Source: DATBGS01 sp036557885
Lineage (GTDB): Bacteria > Chloroflexota > Ktedonobacteria > Ktedonobacterales > DATBGS01
NCBI GenBank assembly: GCA_036557885.1
Contig: DATBGS010000122.1
Coordinates: forward strand, 65,093-129,092
Reading direction: 5' to 3'
Length of the DNA: 64,000 nt
The position numbers and the translations under genes were made by a program. The notes under the pieces were generated by a model. That model saw nothing but the letters and a program-made list of their open reading frames with translations, was not told the DNA's origin and ran no database searches. This document shows positions 43,750 through 52,820 of this stretch, one piece after another. Position 1 is the first letter of the stretch. The number at the start of each line of letters is the position of its first letter.

Positions 43750-43866
43750 TACCAGGGGAAGCGCTCCCCGGCACGGAGGCCGGGGCTACAGGCCGCACTG
43801 CCCCTTGTAGCGCCGCCGTCCCTGGCGGCGAACGGTTCACCAGCACGGAGGCTGGCGCTACAGGGA
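43750..43866. repeat. REP-like palindromic units
   Basis: Three hairpin units in ~115 bases: CCCCGGCACGGAGGCCGGGG, TAGCGCCGCCGTCCCTGGCG, and CCAGCACGGAGGCTGG, the last ending in CGCTACAGGG. Members of the same family as 13040-13196. Between ispF and the secreted-protein gene. Confidence 0.6.
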
Positions 43867-43880
43867 AAACGGCGCGGCGG

Positions 43881-45443
43881 CTATTTACAGGTGATCGTGG
43901 TTTTCTTCATGGCGGCGTCATACATGAAGGTGCAGGTCTGGCCGTTCACCTTGGCGGTGCCTGTGCAGCCTGGGAGCGTGGTGCCGTTGATGACACAGAT
44001 GGGCATGTTACCCTGGCCCATGCCGCCAATGGTGGCGCCGGTGGTGACTCCGTTGGCATCCATCTGGAGGGTTACAGGGTCGGCTTTCTTCAAGAGGCCG
44101 GTGCAGTTGAGTTCCTGATCAAAGGAGGCCACAAAGCGCTGTGCCAGGAAGGTGAAGAGGTTGTTGGCGGCGCCGGTATCGGGCGAGGGCGCGGCGATGG
44201 TGAACTGCATGTCCAGTTGCATGCGGGCGGGTGCAGTATCCAGAAGGTGCTGGCAGTATTCTTTGGTGCTGGCCTGTTGTTTGTTGGCGGGGGGCTGATC
44301 CACGCCGATGCGGTACAGGTTGGTCTTCGCCAGATTTTCTGCATTGTCCACCAGCACCATTGGGTCGCCAGCGGGTACCAGCGCCACCGGGTCTTTCTGG
44401 AACATGGCGGCCTGCAATTCATTGAGCGGCAGCGCGGTAAGCTGCTGCTTTCCGCCGGAGGCCAGATCGGGGGCGGTCCAGGGAGCGCAGCCCAGTGCGT
44501 GGTCAAGCGGTCCAACCAGCAGGCCGTTGTCGCTGCCGTTATCCTGTGGCTGGGCATTGGGCAGCGCGGCTACGTTCGCGGGCGTATTTTGGGCGGTGCG
44601 TCCGTTGGGATTGACGAGATAGGCGGTGGTCACGTTGTCGCTCTGGTCCTGGTCCACTACCGTGAAGTCTCGGACGGTTGGGCAGGGCAGGCCATCGTTG
44701 GCTTTCCCCAGAGGCGGCGGGGTCAGTTTGCCGGCCAGGATCATCGAATTGGCGACGGCAAAGAACTCCGGCGCGTTGCAATAAGCCATCTGCCCGAAGA
44801 TGGAATCGCCCAGGCCGTTGATGCAGTTGGCCTCTTCAAGCACGCGGTCATTGGCCCCTTTGAGGGTGAGGTTGTCGCCGTTATAGCCGAACCAGAGGGC
44901 GACGACGGCGTTGGCCGGTAGCTGCGGAACAACGGGGTCGGCAGCGGGTTTGGTGCCTTTGTCTATCACCAGCGGGTCATACACCGATATTTGCCCGGTG
45001 GCGGAGTCAATCACCGCGCCTTCTACGAAGGCGGCCTGATCGCCGTTGGATTCGTTGCATGGCCCCTTGTTGGGGTCGGTGGCGACGAGTTGGTAGGGGG
45101 TTGCCAGTCCTGCTGCGGTGAGGGGATGATTGGGCACGATCAGGGTGCAATCTGCATTGAGCTGCGCATCGGCGCGGGTGATCATCAGGTTGCCGAGGCT
45201 GAAGGCGCCAATGGCCGCGCCTACAATCAGTACCAGCAGCCCCAATGAGATAAGAGTTTTCTTAAAGCGCGGCTGGCGCTGACGCGGGGGGTTTTTGGGC
45301 AAAACTGCCGGGCGTGACCATCTGTCTTCTGTCGAATGGTCCCACCTGTCTTCCGCCAGATGGGACCATCTGTCTTCCTGCACAGTTACGGGTGATCGCG
45401 TGAATCGGGTGGCTCTGGACGGCGCTGTCTCTGAGAGACGCAT
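43881..45443 (-). CDS. Secreted/membrane-anchored protein of unknown function
   Basis: 520 residues; AAGGAGAG (45450-45457) precedes the ATG. A ~65-residue cytoplasmic segment contains three 8-residue repeats EDRWSHLA, EDRWDHST, EDRWSRPA (24-base units, 45306-45377), then basic residues and one membrane helix (LISLGLLVLIVGAAIGAFSLG). The ~430-residue external part has about ten cysteines and no recognised catalytic motif. It interrupts the otherwise conserved ispD-ispF order, so it is probably a lineage-specific insertion. No family recognised. Confidence 0.78.
   Translation of the reverse strand: MRLSETAPSRATRFTRSPVTVQEDRWSHLAEDRWDHSTEDRWSRPAVLPKNPPRQRQPRFKKTLISLGLLVLIVGAAIGAFSLGNLMITRADAQLNADCTLIVPNHPLTAAGLATPYQLVATDPNKGPCNESNGDQAAFVEGAVIDSATGQISVYDPLVIDKGTKPAADPVVPQLPANAVVALWFGYNGDNLTLKGANDRVLEEANCINGLGDSIFGQMAYCNAPEFFAVANSMILAGKLTPPPLGKANDGLPCPTVRDFTVVDQDQSDNVTTAYLVNPNGRTAQNTPANVAALPNAQPQDNGSDNGLLVGPLDHALGCAPWTAPDLASGGKQQLTALPLNELQAAMFQKDPVALVPAGDPMVLVDNAENLAKTNLYRIGVDQPPANKQQASTKEYCQHLLDTAPARMQLDMQFTIAAPSPDTGAANNLFTFLAQRFVASFDQELNCTGLLKKADPVTLQMDANGVTTGATIGGMGQGNMPICVINGTTLPGCTGTAKVNGQTCTFMYDAAMKKTTITCK
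45306..45377 (-). repeat. Three tandem 24-base coding repeats
   Basis: Units at 45306-45329, 45330-45353 and 45354-45377, each ending in (T/C)CTGTCTTC on the plus strand and coding for EDRW plus four variable residues in the N-terminal tail of the secreted protein. Confidence 0.75.
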
Positions 45444-45664
45444 GGGATCTCTCCTTCTTTCCAGGTGCAGTGAAGACGTGTCTTTGTTGAGGATGGTTCG
45501 CTACATCGCTTCTTCGCACAGAATGGAAAATAGCAGAGGTAATTTCTTGTGTACAGGAAAGCGTGATGGGAATAGGACCAAAGTACCAGCCAGACTACTG
45601 CTCTCTTGCCTGGATGTTACTGATAGGAGAATCGGGCGTTGAAGCGCTGACAAAGAGGCGGCGA

Positions 45665-46384
45665 TCAGATCAGGCGCTTGTGTGTTGCCTCGGCAATCAC
45701 GAGGTCGTCGGGCGTGGTGACTTTGATATTCTCGTAGGCGCCCAGAAAGAGCGCGACGGGGTGGCCCAGGCGCTCTACCAGGGCGGCATCGTCGGTGGCA
45801 TCCCAGGCTGGGTCAAGGGCGCGGTGGGCCTGGAGGAGCAGGTCATAGGCGAAGACCTGGGGCGTCTGGACGGCCCAGAGCGAGGCGCGGTCAAGCGTTT
45901 CTATGACCAGGCCGTCTGGTCCTGCGCGCTTGATGGTATCTTTGACAGGGACGGCGGCAGTGGCGGCACCGTGCTGGCGGGCGGCGGCCAGCCCTTGCTC
46001 GATGAGCGCGGTGGAGAGAAAAGGGCGCGCGCCGTCGTGGACCAGGACGTAGCCGGGAGGGGTGGCCGAATGCAGCGCCTCCAGGCCAGCCAGCACAGAA
46101 TCGCGCCGCCGGGCGCCGCCAGGGATTAATGCGCGGATATGCTGCCAGCCTTCGCGCTGGCAAAGCTGCGCGCCTTCAGCGAGCGCGTCCTGTGCCAGGA
46201 CGACTACGATGTCATCAACCAGGCCGGAGCGCTCGCAGGCGCCGATGCTGTGCGCGAGCAGCGGCTTGCCGCCAAGCATGGCCCAGGTTTTGTTGATGCC
46301 CTGCATGCGGCGGCTGCTGCCCGCTGCAACGATGATGGCAGCCATACGTGTTGATTGGCTCTGGTTGTCTCTGCTGGCATCCAT
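45665..46384 (-). CDS. ispD: 2-C-methyl-D-erythritol 4-phosphate cytidylyltransferase
   Basis: 239 residues from ATG 46384 (GGGAGAG upstream); ATG 46345 is a shorter alternative starting at the conserved core. CTP transfer to MEP. Nucleotide loop AAIIVAAGSSRRM, GGARRRDSVLAGLEAL, VLVHDGARPFLS, AVPVKDTIKRA, LWAVQTPQVFAYDLL, TDDAALVERLGHPV, ENIKVTTPDDL: all family landmarks are present. Stop lies 221 bases upstream of the secreted-protein gene start. Confidence 0.95.
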   Translation of the reverse strand: MDASRDNQSQSTRMAAIIVAAGSSRRMQGINKTWAMLGGKPLLAHSIGACERSGLVDDIVVVLAQDALAEGAQLCQREGWQHIRALIPGGARRRDSVLAGLEALHSATPPGYVLVHDGARPFLSTALIEQGLAAARQHGAATAAVPVKDTIKRAGPDGLVIETLDRASLWAVQTPQVFAYDLLLQAHRALDPAWDATDDAALVERLGHPVALFLGAYENIKVTTPDDLVIAEATHKRLI

Positions 46385-46399
46385 CAGCCGGTGCTCTCC

Positions 46400-46460
46400 C
46401 TGGCCTCCGGCACCGGCGCGGCAAGTGCCCCTGCTTTGAGGGGTGGCCGGTGCTACAAGC
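46400..46460. repeat. REP-like unit
   Basis: GTGCCCCTGCTTTGAGGGGT hairpin, flanked by CCGGCACCGGCGC and CCGGTGCTACAAG. The CCCCTGCTTTGAGGGG core is identical to that at 14100-14115, here between ispD and the PIN-TRAM gene. Confidence 0.6.
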
Positions 46461-46475
46461 GGGCGGCAACACAAC

Positions 46476-47654
46476 TTAACGTTTCACCACGCCGCCTTTG
46501 GGGTGGGCAAAGATCATGCGCCCGGCGACGGTTTGCAGGACGCGCGTGACCGTGACCTCGACGGTGCTGTTCATATGCTGGCGCCCGCCCTCGACAACGA
46601 TCATGGTGCCATCATCGAGATAGCCCACGCCCTGGCCGAGTTCTTTGCCATCCTGAATGATCTTGACCATCATTTCTTCGCCGGGCAAGAGGACCGGCTT
46701 GACGGCGTTTGCCAGTTCGTTGATGTTGAGGACTTTGACGCCTTGCAGTTCGGCCACGCGGTTGAGGTTGAAGTCGTTGGTGATGATGGGGCATTGGAGG
46801 TTGCGCGCCAGCTTGACCAGTTTGGCGTCTACCTCGTTGGTGCCGTCCACGTCTACATCGGAGATTTCAACGGGGATGGTGGTTTCTTTCTGTAGGCGGT
46901 TGAGGATGTCTAGCCCGCGTCGGCCCCGGTTGCGGCGCAAGGTGTCGGCGGAATCAGCGATATGCTGAAGCTCCTCCAGCACGAAGCGCGGCACCAGCAG
47001 CACGCCGTTGATAAATCCGGTCTGGCTGATGTCGGCAATGCGCCCATCAATAATGGCGCTGGTATCCAGCAGCACTTTCTCCGAGGCTTTGCCGTTCTTT
47101 TTGGCGCGATCACGGTCACGTTTGCGATTTTCGCGGCTTTCGGCCTCTTCCAGTTCGCGGATGTCCAGGTCGCGGCTGTCGCGCTCGCGTTCGCGCTCCT
47201 CGCGCTCGGCGGCGCGGCGCTGGCGCACGTTCCAGATGCCACTAAAGAGGTGGGCCAGGTCTTGCTTGCGATAGACAGCTACGGCGACGCCCAGATAGCC
47301 AAAGAGCAGCACGCCCAGGAAGGGCAGCACTTTGCCGAGGTTCAGGAAGGTCAACTCTGAGAGCGGGAAAGTGAGCAGTGCGGCAATGATCAGGCCAATG
47401 ATCAGGCCAATCGTTGCGGCGACAATATCTCCGGCTGAGGTACGCCGAATGGCGCTGCGTATCCAGCGATAGGGACGGATGGTGATATAAGGAGTGATGA
47501 TGAGCGCGACCAGACCGCAGGCCACCGCGATGCCAACCAGGATGAACCAGGGCCAGTTCCAATGATTCAGTTCGTTTTGCTCATAGACAATTGCAAACCC
47601 GGCTCCGAGGGCTACGAGAGTCCCGATGATGCGGGAGATCATGGATGCCGACAT
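46476..47654 (-). CDS. PIN-TRAM domain membrane protein (YacL-like)
   Basis: 392 residues from ATG 47654, preceded by GGAGGAGG (47662-47669). Four membrane helices in the first ~150 residues, a charged linker (EREERERERDSRDLD), a PIN nuclease domain with acidic residues in LLDTSAIIDGRIAD, RRGLDILNRLQ and CPIITNDFNLNRVAEL, then a C-terminal TRAM domain (MMVKIIQDGKELGQGVGYLDDGT). YacL homologues sit next to radA and ispD in many Firmicutes. Putative membrane-tethered RNase; RNA target unknown. Confidence 0.92.
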   Translation of the reverse strand: MSASMISRIIGTLVALGAGFAIVYEQNELNHWNWPWFILVGIAVACGLVALIITPYITIRPYRWIRSAIRRTSAGDIVAATIGLIIGLIIAALLTFPLSELTFLNLGKVLPFLGVLLFGYLGVAVAVYRKQDLAHLFSGIWNVRQRRAAEREERERERDSRDLDIRELEEAESRENRKRDRDRAKKNGKASEKVLLDTSAIIDGRIADISQTGFINGVLLVPRFVLEELQHIADSADTLRRNRGRRGLDILNRLQKETTIPVEISDVDVDGTNEVDAKLVKLARNLQCPIITNDFNLNRVAELQGVKVLNINELANAVKPVLLPGEEMMVKIIQDGKELGQGVGYLDDGTMIVVEGGRQHMNSTVEVTVTRVLQTVAGRMIFAHPKGGVVKR

Positions 47655-47988
47655 TTCTTGCCTCCTCCAGGCTGACATTCCCACGACGACAGACCAGTTG
47701 CGGGGATGGTTCCATCCAGCGAGAAACCCGCCGCAGGCTGCTCTGTGCCGCGAAAATGCCGCAGACATCTTCCACAAACCTGAGCAGCTTCCTGGTTGCT
47801 CGTGCAGATGTCGCTGTTGTAGTAAGTCCAGAGAGGGCAAGCAATAAACAATGGATAAGTGCAGTCAACTCCAGGCACCAGTTCCTCTGGTTATGGGGCG
47901 TTGATGAGCGCCCGCTCCCCTCTGAATGTAAAACGCTGTTGTTCACCATAGGTGTTGTGCGGCTCAGGCGTTGAGGCGTGCCAGTCAT
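47655..47988. other. 334-base gap upstream of the PIN-TRAM gene
   Basis: A candidate minus-strand promoter is TTGACT (47863-47868), 16-base spacer, TATTGC (47841-47846). No structured element or ORF with support was seen. Confidence 0.4.
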
Positions 47989-49491
47989 TTATTCCAGCGC
48001 GGCGTCAAGCGCCTGAGCAAGTGTACTTACATGTAGTAGTTCAATATCCTGAGAAGTTTGCACGGGAGCCTTGCCGCTTGTCTGCCTTGAGGAAGAGGCG
48101 TGCTCCTGCCTTGAGCGCGCGCGCCCGTCTCCGGGGAGATGCTCAGCCTGCTCCACGTGAAGCACCTTCTCTCTATCAAGAGGCGTGCCAGCTTTTGGGA
48201 CAATGCAGCGGCGAAATCCGAGTTTTGCCGCTTCACTGATGCGCAGCCCAACCCGGCTGGCCGGGCGCACCTCGCCAGAGAGTCCAACCTCGCCAATCAG
48301 GGCTACGTCGGGGGCTATCTGGCGCTCTTTAAAGCTGGAAGCTATCGCGGCGGCAATGCCAAGGTCAACCCCTGGTTCATCGAGATTCAAGCCACCAACG
48401 ACATTGGCATAGACATCATGATTATACAACAATAACCCTACTCGCTTGGTCAAGACCGCCAGCAGCATCAGCAGCCGGTTATGGTCTATGCCGGTGGTGG
48501 TGAAGCGCGGCGTGCCAAAGGCCGTGCCCGCCACCAGCGCCTGGACCTCCACCAGCAAGGGGCGCGTGCCTTCCATGCTGACGACGATGGCGCTGCCGGT
48601 GGAGCGCGGGCCGCGCTCGCTTAAGAAGGCGGCGGAAGGGTTGGAAACCTCGATTAAGCCTTCGCCGTGCATCTCAAAGACGCCGACTTCATGCGTGGCG
48701 CCAAAGCGGTTTTTGGTGCCGCGCAGCAGGCGATAGGTATGAAAGCGCTCGCCTTCCAGATACAGCACAGCGTCTACCATATGCTCCAGGGCGCGCGGCC
48801 CGGCCACCGAGCCTTCTTTGGTGACATGCCCGATAATAAAAACGGGGATATGCAGACTTTTTGCAAGCCGATGCAGCCGGTTGGCGCCATCGCGTACCTG
48901 GCTGATGCTGCCAGGGACGGAACTCAGTTGGTCGGAGGCGATGGTTTGGATGGAGTCTATGATCACCAGGGCCGGTTTCATGCTGGTGATGGCCTCGGCA
49001 ATGGTTTCCAGGTCGCTTTCGGGGTAGAGGTACAGGCGCGGGCTGCTGATGCCGAGGCGCTCGGCGCGGATGCGCACCTGCTCCGCTGATTCTTCGGCGG
49101 TGACGTAGAGCACCTCGCCCGCTGCCTCGGCCACGTTCCCGGCCACTTGCAGCAGGAGGGTGGATTTGCCGATGCCTGGCTCACCGCCGATCAGGACCAG
49201 TGAGCCGGCTACCAGGCCACCGCCCAGCACGCGGTCCATCTCGTCGCTGCCGGTGCTTAGGCGGTGCTGGGCAATGGCGCGAATCTCTGGCAGCGGCGTG
49301 GGCTGGGCGAAGATGCCACCCAGCCCGTTTGATGAACGCGCGGTGGCGCGTGAGGCGCGGGAGGGGGCGGCGGGCTGCTCAACGGTTTCAACAAAACTAT
49401 TCCAGGCGTTACACTCCGGGCAGCGGCCAAGGTATTTGGCGCTCTCGTAGTTGCATTGTTGGCAGATGTATTTGGTATAGCTTTTTGGCAT
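47989..49491 (-). CDS. radA: DNA repair protein RadA (Sms)
   Basis: 500 residues from ATG 49491, where the zinc finger begins (Cys10, Cys13, Cys24, Cys27). RecA-like ATPase that promotes branch migration in recombination. Walker A GGEPGIGKSTLLLQ, KNRFG motif in TKNRFGATHEVGVFEM, and a C-terminal Lon-like domain (VGGLNLDEPGVDLGIAAAIASS, GLSGEVRP). An insertion of ~40 polar residues (DGRARSRQEHASSSRQTSG) precedes the usual C-terminal HVSTLAQALDAAL, making the protein longer than the typical ~455. Confidence 0.94.
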   Translation of the reverse strand: MPKSYTKYICQQCNYESAKYLGRCPECNAWNSFVETVEQPAAPSRASRATARSSNGLGGIFAQPTPLPEIRAIAQHRLSTGSDEMDRVLGGGLVAGSLVLIGGEPGIGKSTLLLQVAGNVAEAAGEVLYVTAEESAEQVRIRAERLGISSPRLYLYPESDLETIAEAITSMKPALVIIDSIQTIASDQLSSVPGSISQVRDGANRLHRLAKSLHIPVFIIGHVTKEGSVAGPRALEHMVDAVLYLEGERFHTYRLLRGTKNRFGATHEVGVFEMHGEGLIEVSNPSAAFLSERGPRSTGSAIVVSMEGTRPLLVEVQALVAGTAFGTPRFTTTGIDHNRLLMLLAVLTKRVGLLLYNHDVYANVVGGLNLDEPGVDLGIAAAIASSFKERQIAPDVALIGEVGLSGEVRPASRVGLRISEAAKLGFRRCIVPKAGTPLDREKVLHVEQAEHLPGDGRARSRQEHASSSRQTSGKAPVQTSQDIELLHVSTLAQALDAALE

Positions 49492-49634
49492 GCGTTGGTG
49501 TGTCTCTGAGCAAATAGGATGACCACAACGACAAACGAGCACGTACGAGATGGGCAAACGATAAACGAGCACATGGATCAAGATGGGTAAATGCAAAGGG
49601 CCTGACCCCGCTGCTGCGGCAAAGACTGACTCTT

Positions 49635-49670
49635 CCTGCGGCCCGCTGGACGTCTCCGTTGGGCCGCAGG
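49635..49670. promoter_or_regulatory. 10-bp hairpin between clpC and radA
   Basis: CCTGCGGCCC (49635-49644) pairs with GGGCCGCAGG (49661-49670), 16-base loop. No T run. May limit read-through from clpC or protect a processed end. Confidence 0.5.
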
Positions 49671-49715
49671 GAAGAACCATCCTCCGCTGCTCTGCATGGG
49701 CCAGGCCCGGCTGTC

Positions 49716-52244
49716 TTAGAGGCTTTCGCTGCTGCCAGCCTCGCCTGCCGAAAGCGCTGCCTCTGGTGGGGGCGGCAGTGCCTCCAGTTGAGGACGGGCT
49801 TCCAGGACCAGGACGCCATCCACGACCAGCGCTTCCACCACTTCGCCCGGCTTGAACTTCCCTTGCAGGAGTCCTTCAGCCAGCGGGTCTTCGACCATGT
49901 TCTGAATTGTCCGGCGGAGAGGCCGCGCGCCAAAGGCGGGGTCAAAGCCCTTCGTCACCAGGAAATCCTTGGTGTCGTCGGGGACGATCAGTTCGATCTG
50001 CTGCTCGGTGAGCTGCATGCGCACGCGGGCGAGCATGATGTCCACAATCTGGCGCACTTCCTCTTGCTTGAGGGAGTGGAAGACGATGATCGCGTCAATA
50101 CGGTTGATGAACTCCGGCTTAAAGGTGTTTTTGAGTTCGCCAAGCACCTTGTCCTTCATTCGCTCGTAGTCCTGTTGCGCTGCTTTGGCCTTGTCCTTCC
50201 CCTGGGTAAAGCCGATGGCTGCCGCTTTATTCATCTCGCTGGCGCCGACGTTGGAGGTCATGATCACGATGGTGTTGCGGAAGTCCACCGTGCGGCCCTT
50301 GGCATCGGTTAACTTGCCGTCCTCCAGAATCTGGAGCAGCATGTTGAAGACATCGGGATGGGCTTTTTCGATCTCATCCAGCAGGATGACGCTGTAGGAC
50401 TTGCGGCGCACCGCTTCGGTTAACTGGCCGCCCTCTTCATAGCCGACATAGCCTGGAGGCGCACCGACGAGGCGAGCTGCCGCGTGGCGCTCCATGAACT
50501 CGGACATGTCAATTTTGATGAGAGCGTCTTCGCTGCCGAACATAAACTCAGCCAGCGCCTTTGCCAGTTCGGTTTTGCCCACGCCGGTTGGCCCCATGAA
50601 GATGAAGGAGCCAATGGGTCGCTTGGGGTCTTTCAACCCCGCGCGGGCGCGGCGCACAGCCTTGCTGATGATGTCAATTGGCTCTTGCTGGGCGATGACG
50701 CGCTTGTGCAGCGCCTCCTCCATCTGGAGCAGGCGGACGGATTCTTCCTGGGCGATGCGCATCACCGGAATGCCGGTCCACATGGAGACGATCTGGGCAA
50801 TGTCTTCTTCGCCCACGATGGGCTTTTCGTTGCCCTGCTCTTTGTGCCAGCCCGATTCCAGCTTGGAGATGCGCTCTTTGAGTTTCACCTCGCGGTCACG
50901 CAACTCGGCGGCCAGTTCGTATTCTTGCTGCTGGATGGCGGCCTCTTTTTCGTTGAGGACGGCCTCCAGGCCCTTCATGGCTTCCTTGAGGTTGAGGGGT
51001 GCCAGCGAGCGCTGCATGCGGACACGGCTGGCGGCCTCGTCAATGAGGTCAATCGCCTTGTCCGGCAGGAACCGGTCGGTGATATAGCGGCTTGCCATTT
51101 CTGCGGCGGCTTTGATGGCCGCGTCGGAGATGGTGAGCCGGTGATGCTGCTCGTATTTTTCGCGGATGCCCTTGAGGATGTCTACGGTTTCCTCAACGGT
51201 GGATTCGCGGACGATGACTTCCTGGAAGCGGCGTTGGAGGGCAGCATCGCGCTCGATATATTTGCGATACTCGTCGAGGGTGGTGGCGCCGATACATTGG
51301 AGTTCGCCGCGAGACAGGGCTGGCTTCAAAATATTGGCCGCATCCACCGCGCCTTCTGCTGCGCCTGCGCCCACCAGCGTATGCAATTCGTCAATGAAAA
51401 TAATGCAATCTCCGCTGGTGCGAATCTCTTCAATGATTTTCTTCAGCCGCTCCTCAAACTCACCGCGATATTTGGTGCCCGCCACGAGTGAGCCAACGTC
51501 CAGCGTGAGCAGGCGCTTGTTCTGGAGTGTTTCCGGCACTTCGCCTGCGATGATTTTCTGGGCCAGGCCCTCGGCAATCGCGGTTTTGCCAACGCCAGGC
51601 TCGCCAATGAGCGCCGGGTTGTTTTTCAACCGACGAGAGAGAATCTGAATAACCCGCTCGATCTCCTTTTCGCGCCCGATGATGGGGTCGAGCTTGCCCG
51701 CGCGGGCGGCGGCGGTCAGGTCCATGCCCATCTGGTCAATGGTCGGCGTTTTGGAGTGTTTGGGGTCGGCGTGATGCTGCCCGCTGGACTGGCTGAGCAC
51801 CTGAATGGTCTGGGTGCGCACTTTCTCCAGATTGACGCCCAGGCTTTCCAGGACGCCAGCAGCAATGCCTTCGCCTTCGCGGACCAACCCAAGCAGCAGG
51901 TGTTCCGTGCCGATGTAGTGGTGATTCAGGCGGCGGGCCTCGTCAACCGCCAATTCGATGACCTTCTTGGCGCGTGGGGTCAAACCAATCTCCCCCAGCA
52001 CAATCCGATCACCCCGGCCTATGATAAACTCGACGGCGCTCCGAACTTTGTTCAGTTCCACGCCGAGGTTCGAGAGAACCTTCGCGGCCACCCCCTCGCC
52101 CTCACGGACAAGGCCCAGGAGCAGATGCTCGGTGCCGATATAGTTGTGGTTGAAGCGTTGTGCTTCTTCCTGGGCGAGGCTAAGAACTTTCCTGGCCCGT
52201 TCCGTAAATTTGTCAAAACGGTCGCGGTCGTTCACCTGCGTCAC
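49716..52244 (-). CDS. clpC: ATP-dependent Clp protease ATP-binding subunit ClpC
   Basis: 842 residues. Two Clp_N repeats (about 5-75 and 80-150, each with YIGTEHLLLGLVREGEG), AAA+ domain 1 (GEPGVGKT), middle coiled coil with UVR-like LNEKEAAIQQQEYELAAELRD region, AAA+ domain 2 (GPTGVGKT, KIDMSEFMERH), and C-terminal D2-small domain. IGFTQG resembles the ClpP-docking loop, so it should feed substrates to ClpP. No mcsA/mcsB/ctsR genes are adjacent, unlike Firmicutes. Confidence 0.97.
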   Translation of the reverse strand: MTQVNDRDRFDKFTERARKVLSLAQEEAQRFNHNYIGTEHLLLGLVREGEGVAAKVLSNLGVELNKVRSAVEFIIGRGDRIVLGEIGLTPRAKKVIELAVDEARRLNHHYIGTEHLLLGLVREGEGIAAGVLESLGVNLEKVRTQTIQVLSQSSGQHHADPKHSKTPTIDQMGMDLTAAARAGKLDPIIGREKEIERVIQILSRRLKNNPALIGEPGVGKTAIAEGLAQKIIAGEVPETLQNKRLLTLDVGSLVAGTKYRGEFEERLKKIIEEIRTSGDCIIFIDELHTLVGAGAAEGAVDAANILKPALSRGELQCIGATTLDEYRKYIERDAALQRRFQEVIVRESTVEETVDILKGIREKYEQHHRLTISDAAIKAAAEMASRYITDRFLPDKAIDLIDEAASRVRMQRSLAPLNLKEAMKGLEAVLNEKEAAIQQQEYELAAELRDREVKLKERISKLESGWHKEQGNEKPIVGEEDIAQIVSMWTGIPVMRIAQEESVRLLQMEEALHKRVIAQQEPIDIISKAVRRARAGLKDPKRPIGSFIFMGPTGVGKTELAKALAEFMFGSEDALIKIDMSEFMERHAAARLVGAPPGYVGYEEGGQLTEAVRRKSYSVILLDEIEKAHPDVFNMLLQILEDGKLTDAKGRTVDFRNTIVIMTSNVGASEMNKAAAIGFTQGKDKAKAAQQDYERMKDKVLGELKNTFKPEFINRIDAIIVFHSLKQEEVRQIVDIMLARVRMQLTEQQIELIVPDDTKDFLVTKGFDPAFGARPLRRTIQNMVEDPLAEGLLQGKFKPGEVVEALVVDGVLVLEARPQLEALPPPPEAALSAGEAGSSESL

Positions 52245-52465
52245 CCCCCTTTCAAGGCAGAGGGAGGAAGTGCACCCTCTGATAGCTCAGGTTGACCACA
52301 GTTCCATCGTTGTTGGATGAAACATACACTCACGTTTCACCCCTTTTTGGCGCCCATTGACTCGACAAATGGGCGATTGAGTGCCTTACAGACACCCCGT
52401 AGAAAGCGCAGAGCGCCTCTACCGTTGGGAATGGAGCGCATTGGCAAGAACCTCTTGCCGCTACC

Positions 52466-52494
52466 AGTATAGCACGATGAGCAACGCCGTGCAA
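52466..52494 (-). promoter_or_regulatory. clpC promoter
   Basis: Minus strand: TTGCAC (52489-52494), 17-base spacer, TGC-extended TATACT (52466-52471). Transcript starts near 52459, giving a ~215-base leader that begins with the 7-bp hairpin at 52443-52459. Confidence 0.8.
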
Positions 52495-52740
52495 CCAGCA
52501 GAACTGCTGCTGCGTGCGAAAAGGGGCGGCCTCGCGCTCTGCTGTTTCTAGGAGCGTCCTCCTGTCTTTGAGTACCCGTCACGTCCCCAAAAAGATGAGC
52601 AAAAGATGTGAGTTGCTGAAGCAGCCAGAAACTCCTTGGGAAGAGATAGCTCTCTTTTATTATAGCAAACTTTTCCCTGGCTCACCGTTCACTGACTCAC
52701 AAAGTGCCCGTTGTCTACGCACATCCTTGCAGATAGGTCA

Positions 52741-52777
52741 GCCTTCTTCTTGCTTTAACTTAAAGCAAGAAGAAGGC
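52741..52777 (-). terminator. 17-bp hairpin downstream of S1 gene
   Basis: GCCTTCTTCTTGCTTTA / TAAAGCAAGAAGAAGGC with a 3-base loop. Strong stem without a T run; 44 bases after the stop of the S1 protein gene. Confidence 0.75.
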
Positions 52778-52820
52778 CGATTCTGTTGTGTTATCGCGGC
52801 TGAGAGCCACTACGCGAGCC

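Larger units (their letters stand above)
52245..52820. other. Clp upstream region and S1 downstream region, no supported gene
   Basis: 576 bases. Holds the clpC promoter (52466-52494), a second extended -10 on the minus strand (TGC-TATAAT, hexamer 52659-52664, weak -35), a 5'-end hairpin GGCAAGA-ACC-TCTTGCC (52443-52459), and the S1 terminator (52741-52777). A 81-codon minus ORF (52337-52582) has no family resemblance and is not called. No CIRCE or CtsR box was seen. Confidence 0.55.

Noticed and set aside
50484..51491. 335-codon plus-strand ORF
   Set aside because: Antisense shadow of clpC, whose motifs are unmistakable on the minus strand.
52245..52500. CIRCE/HrcA or CtsR operator for clpC
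   Set aside because: No TTAGCACTC-type inverted repeat or GGTCAAANANNNTCAAA-type heptad repeat seen on either strand.
52337..52582. 81-codon minus ORF in the clpC upstream region
   Set aside because: No family resemblance, Arg/Ser-rich, and it spans the clpC promoter and leader hairpin.
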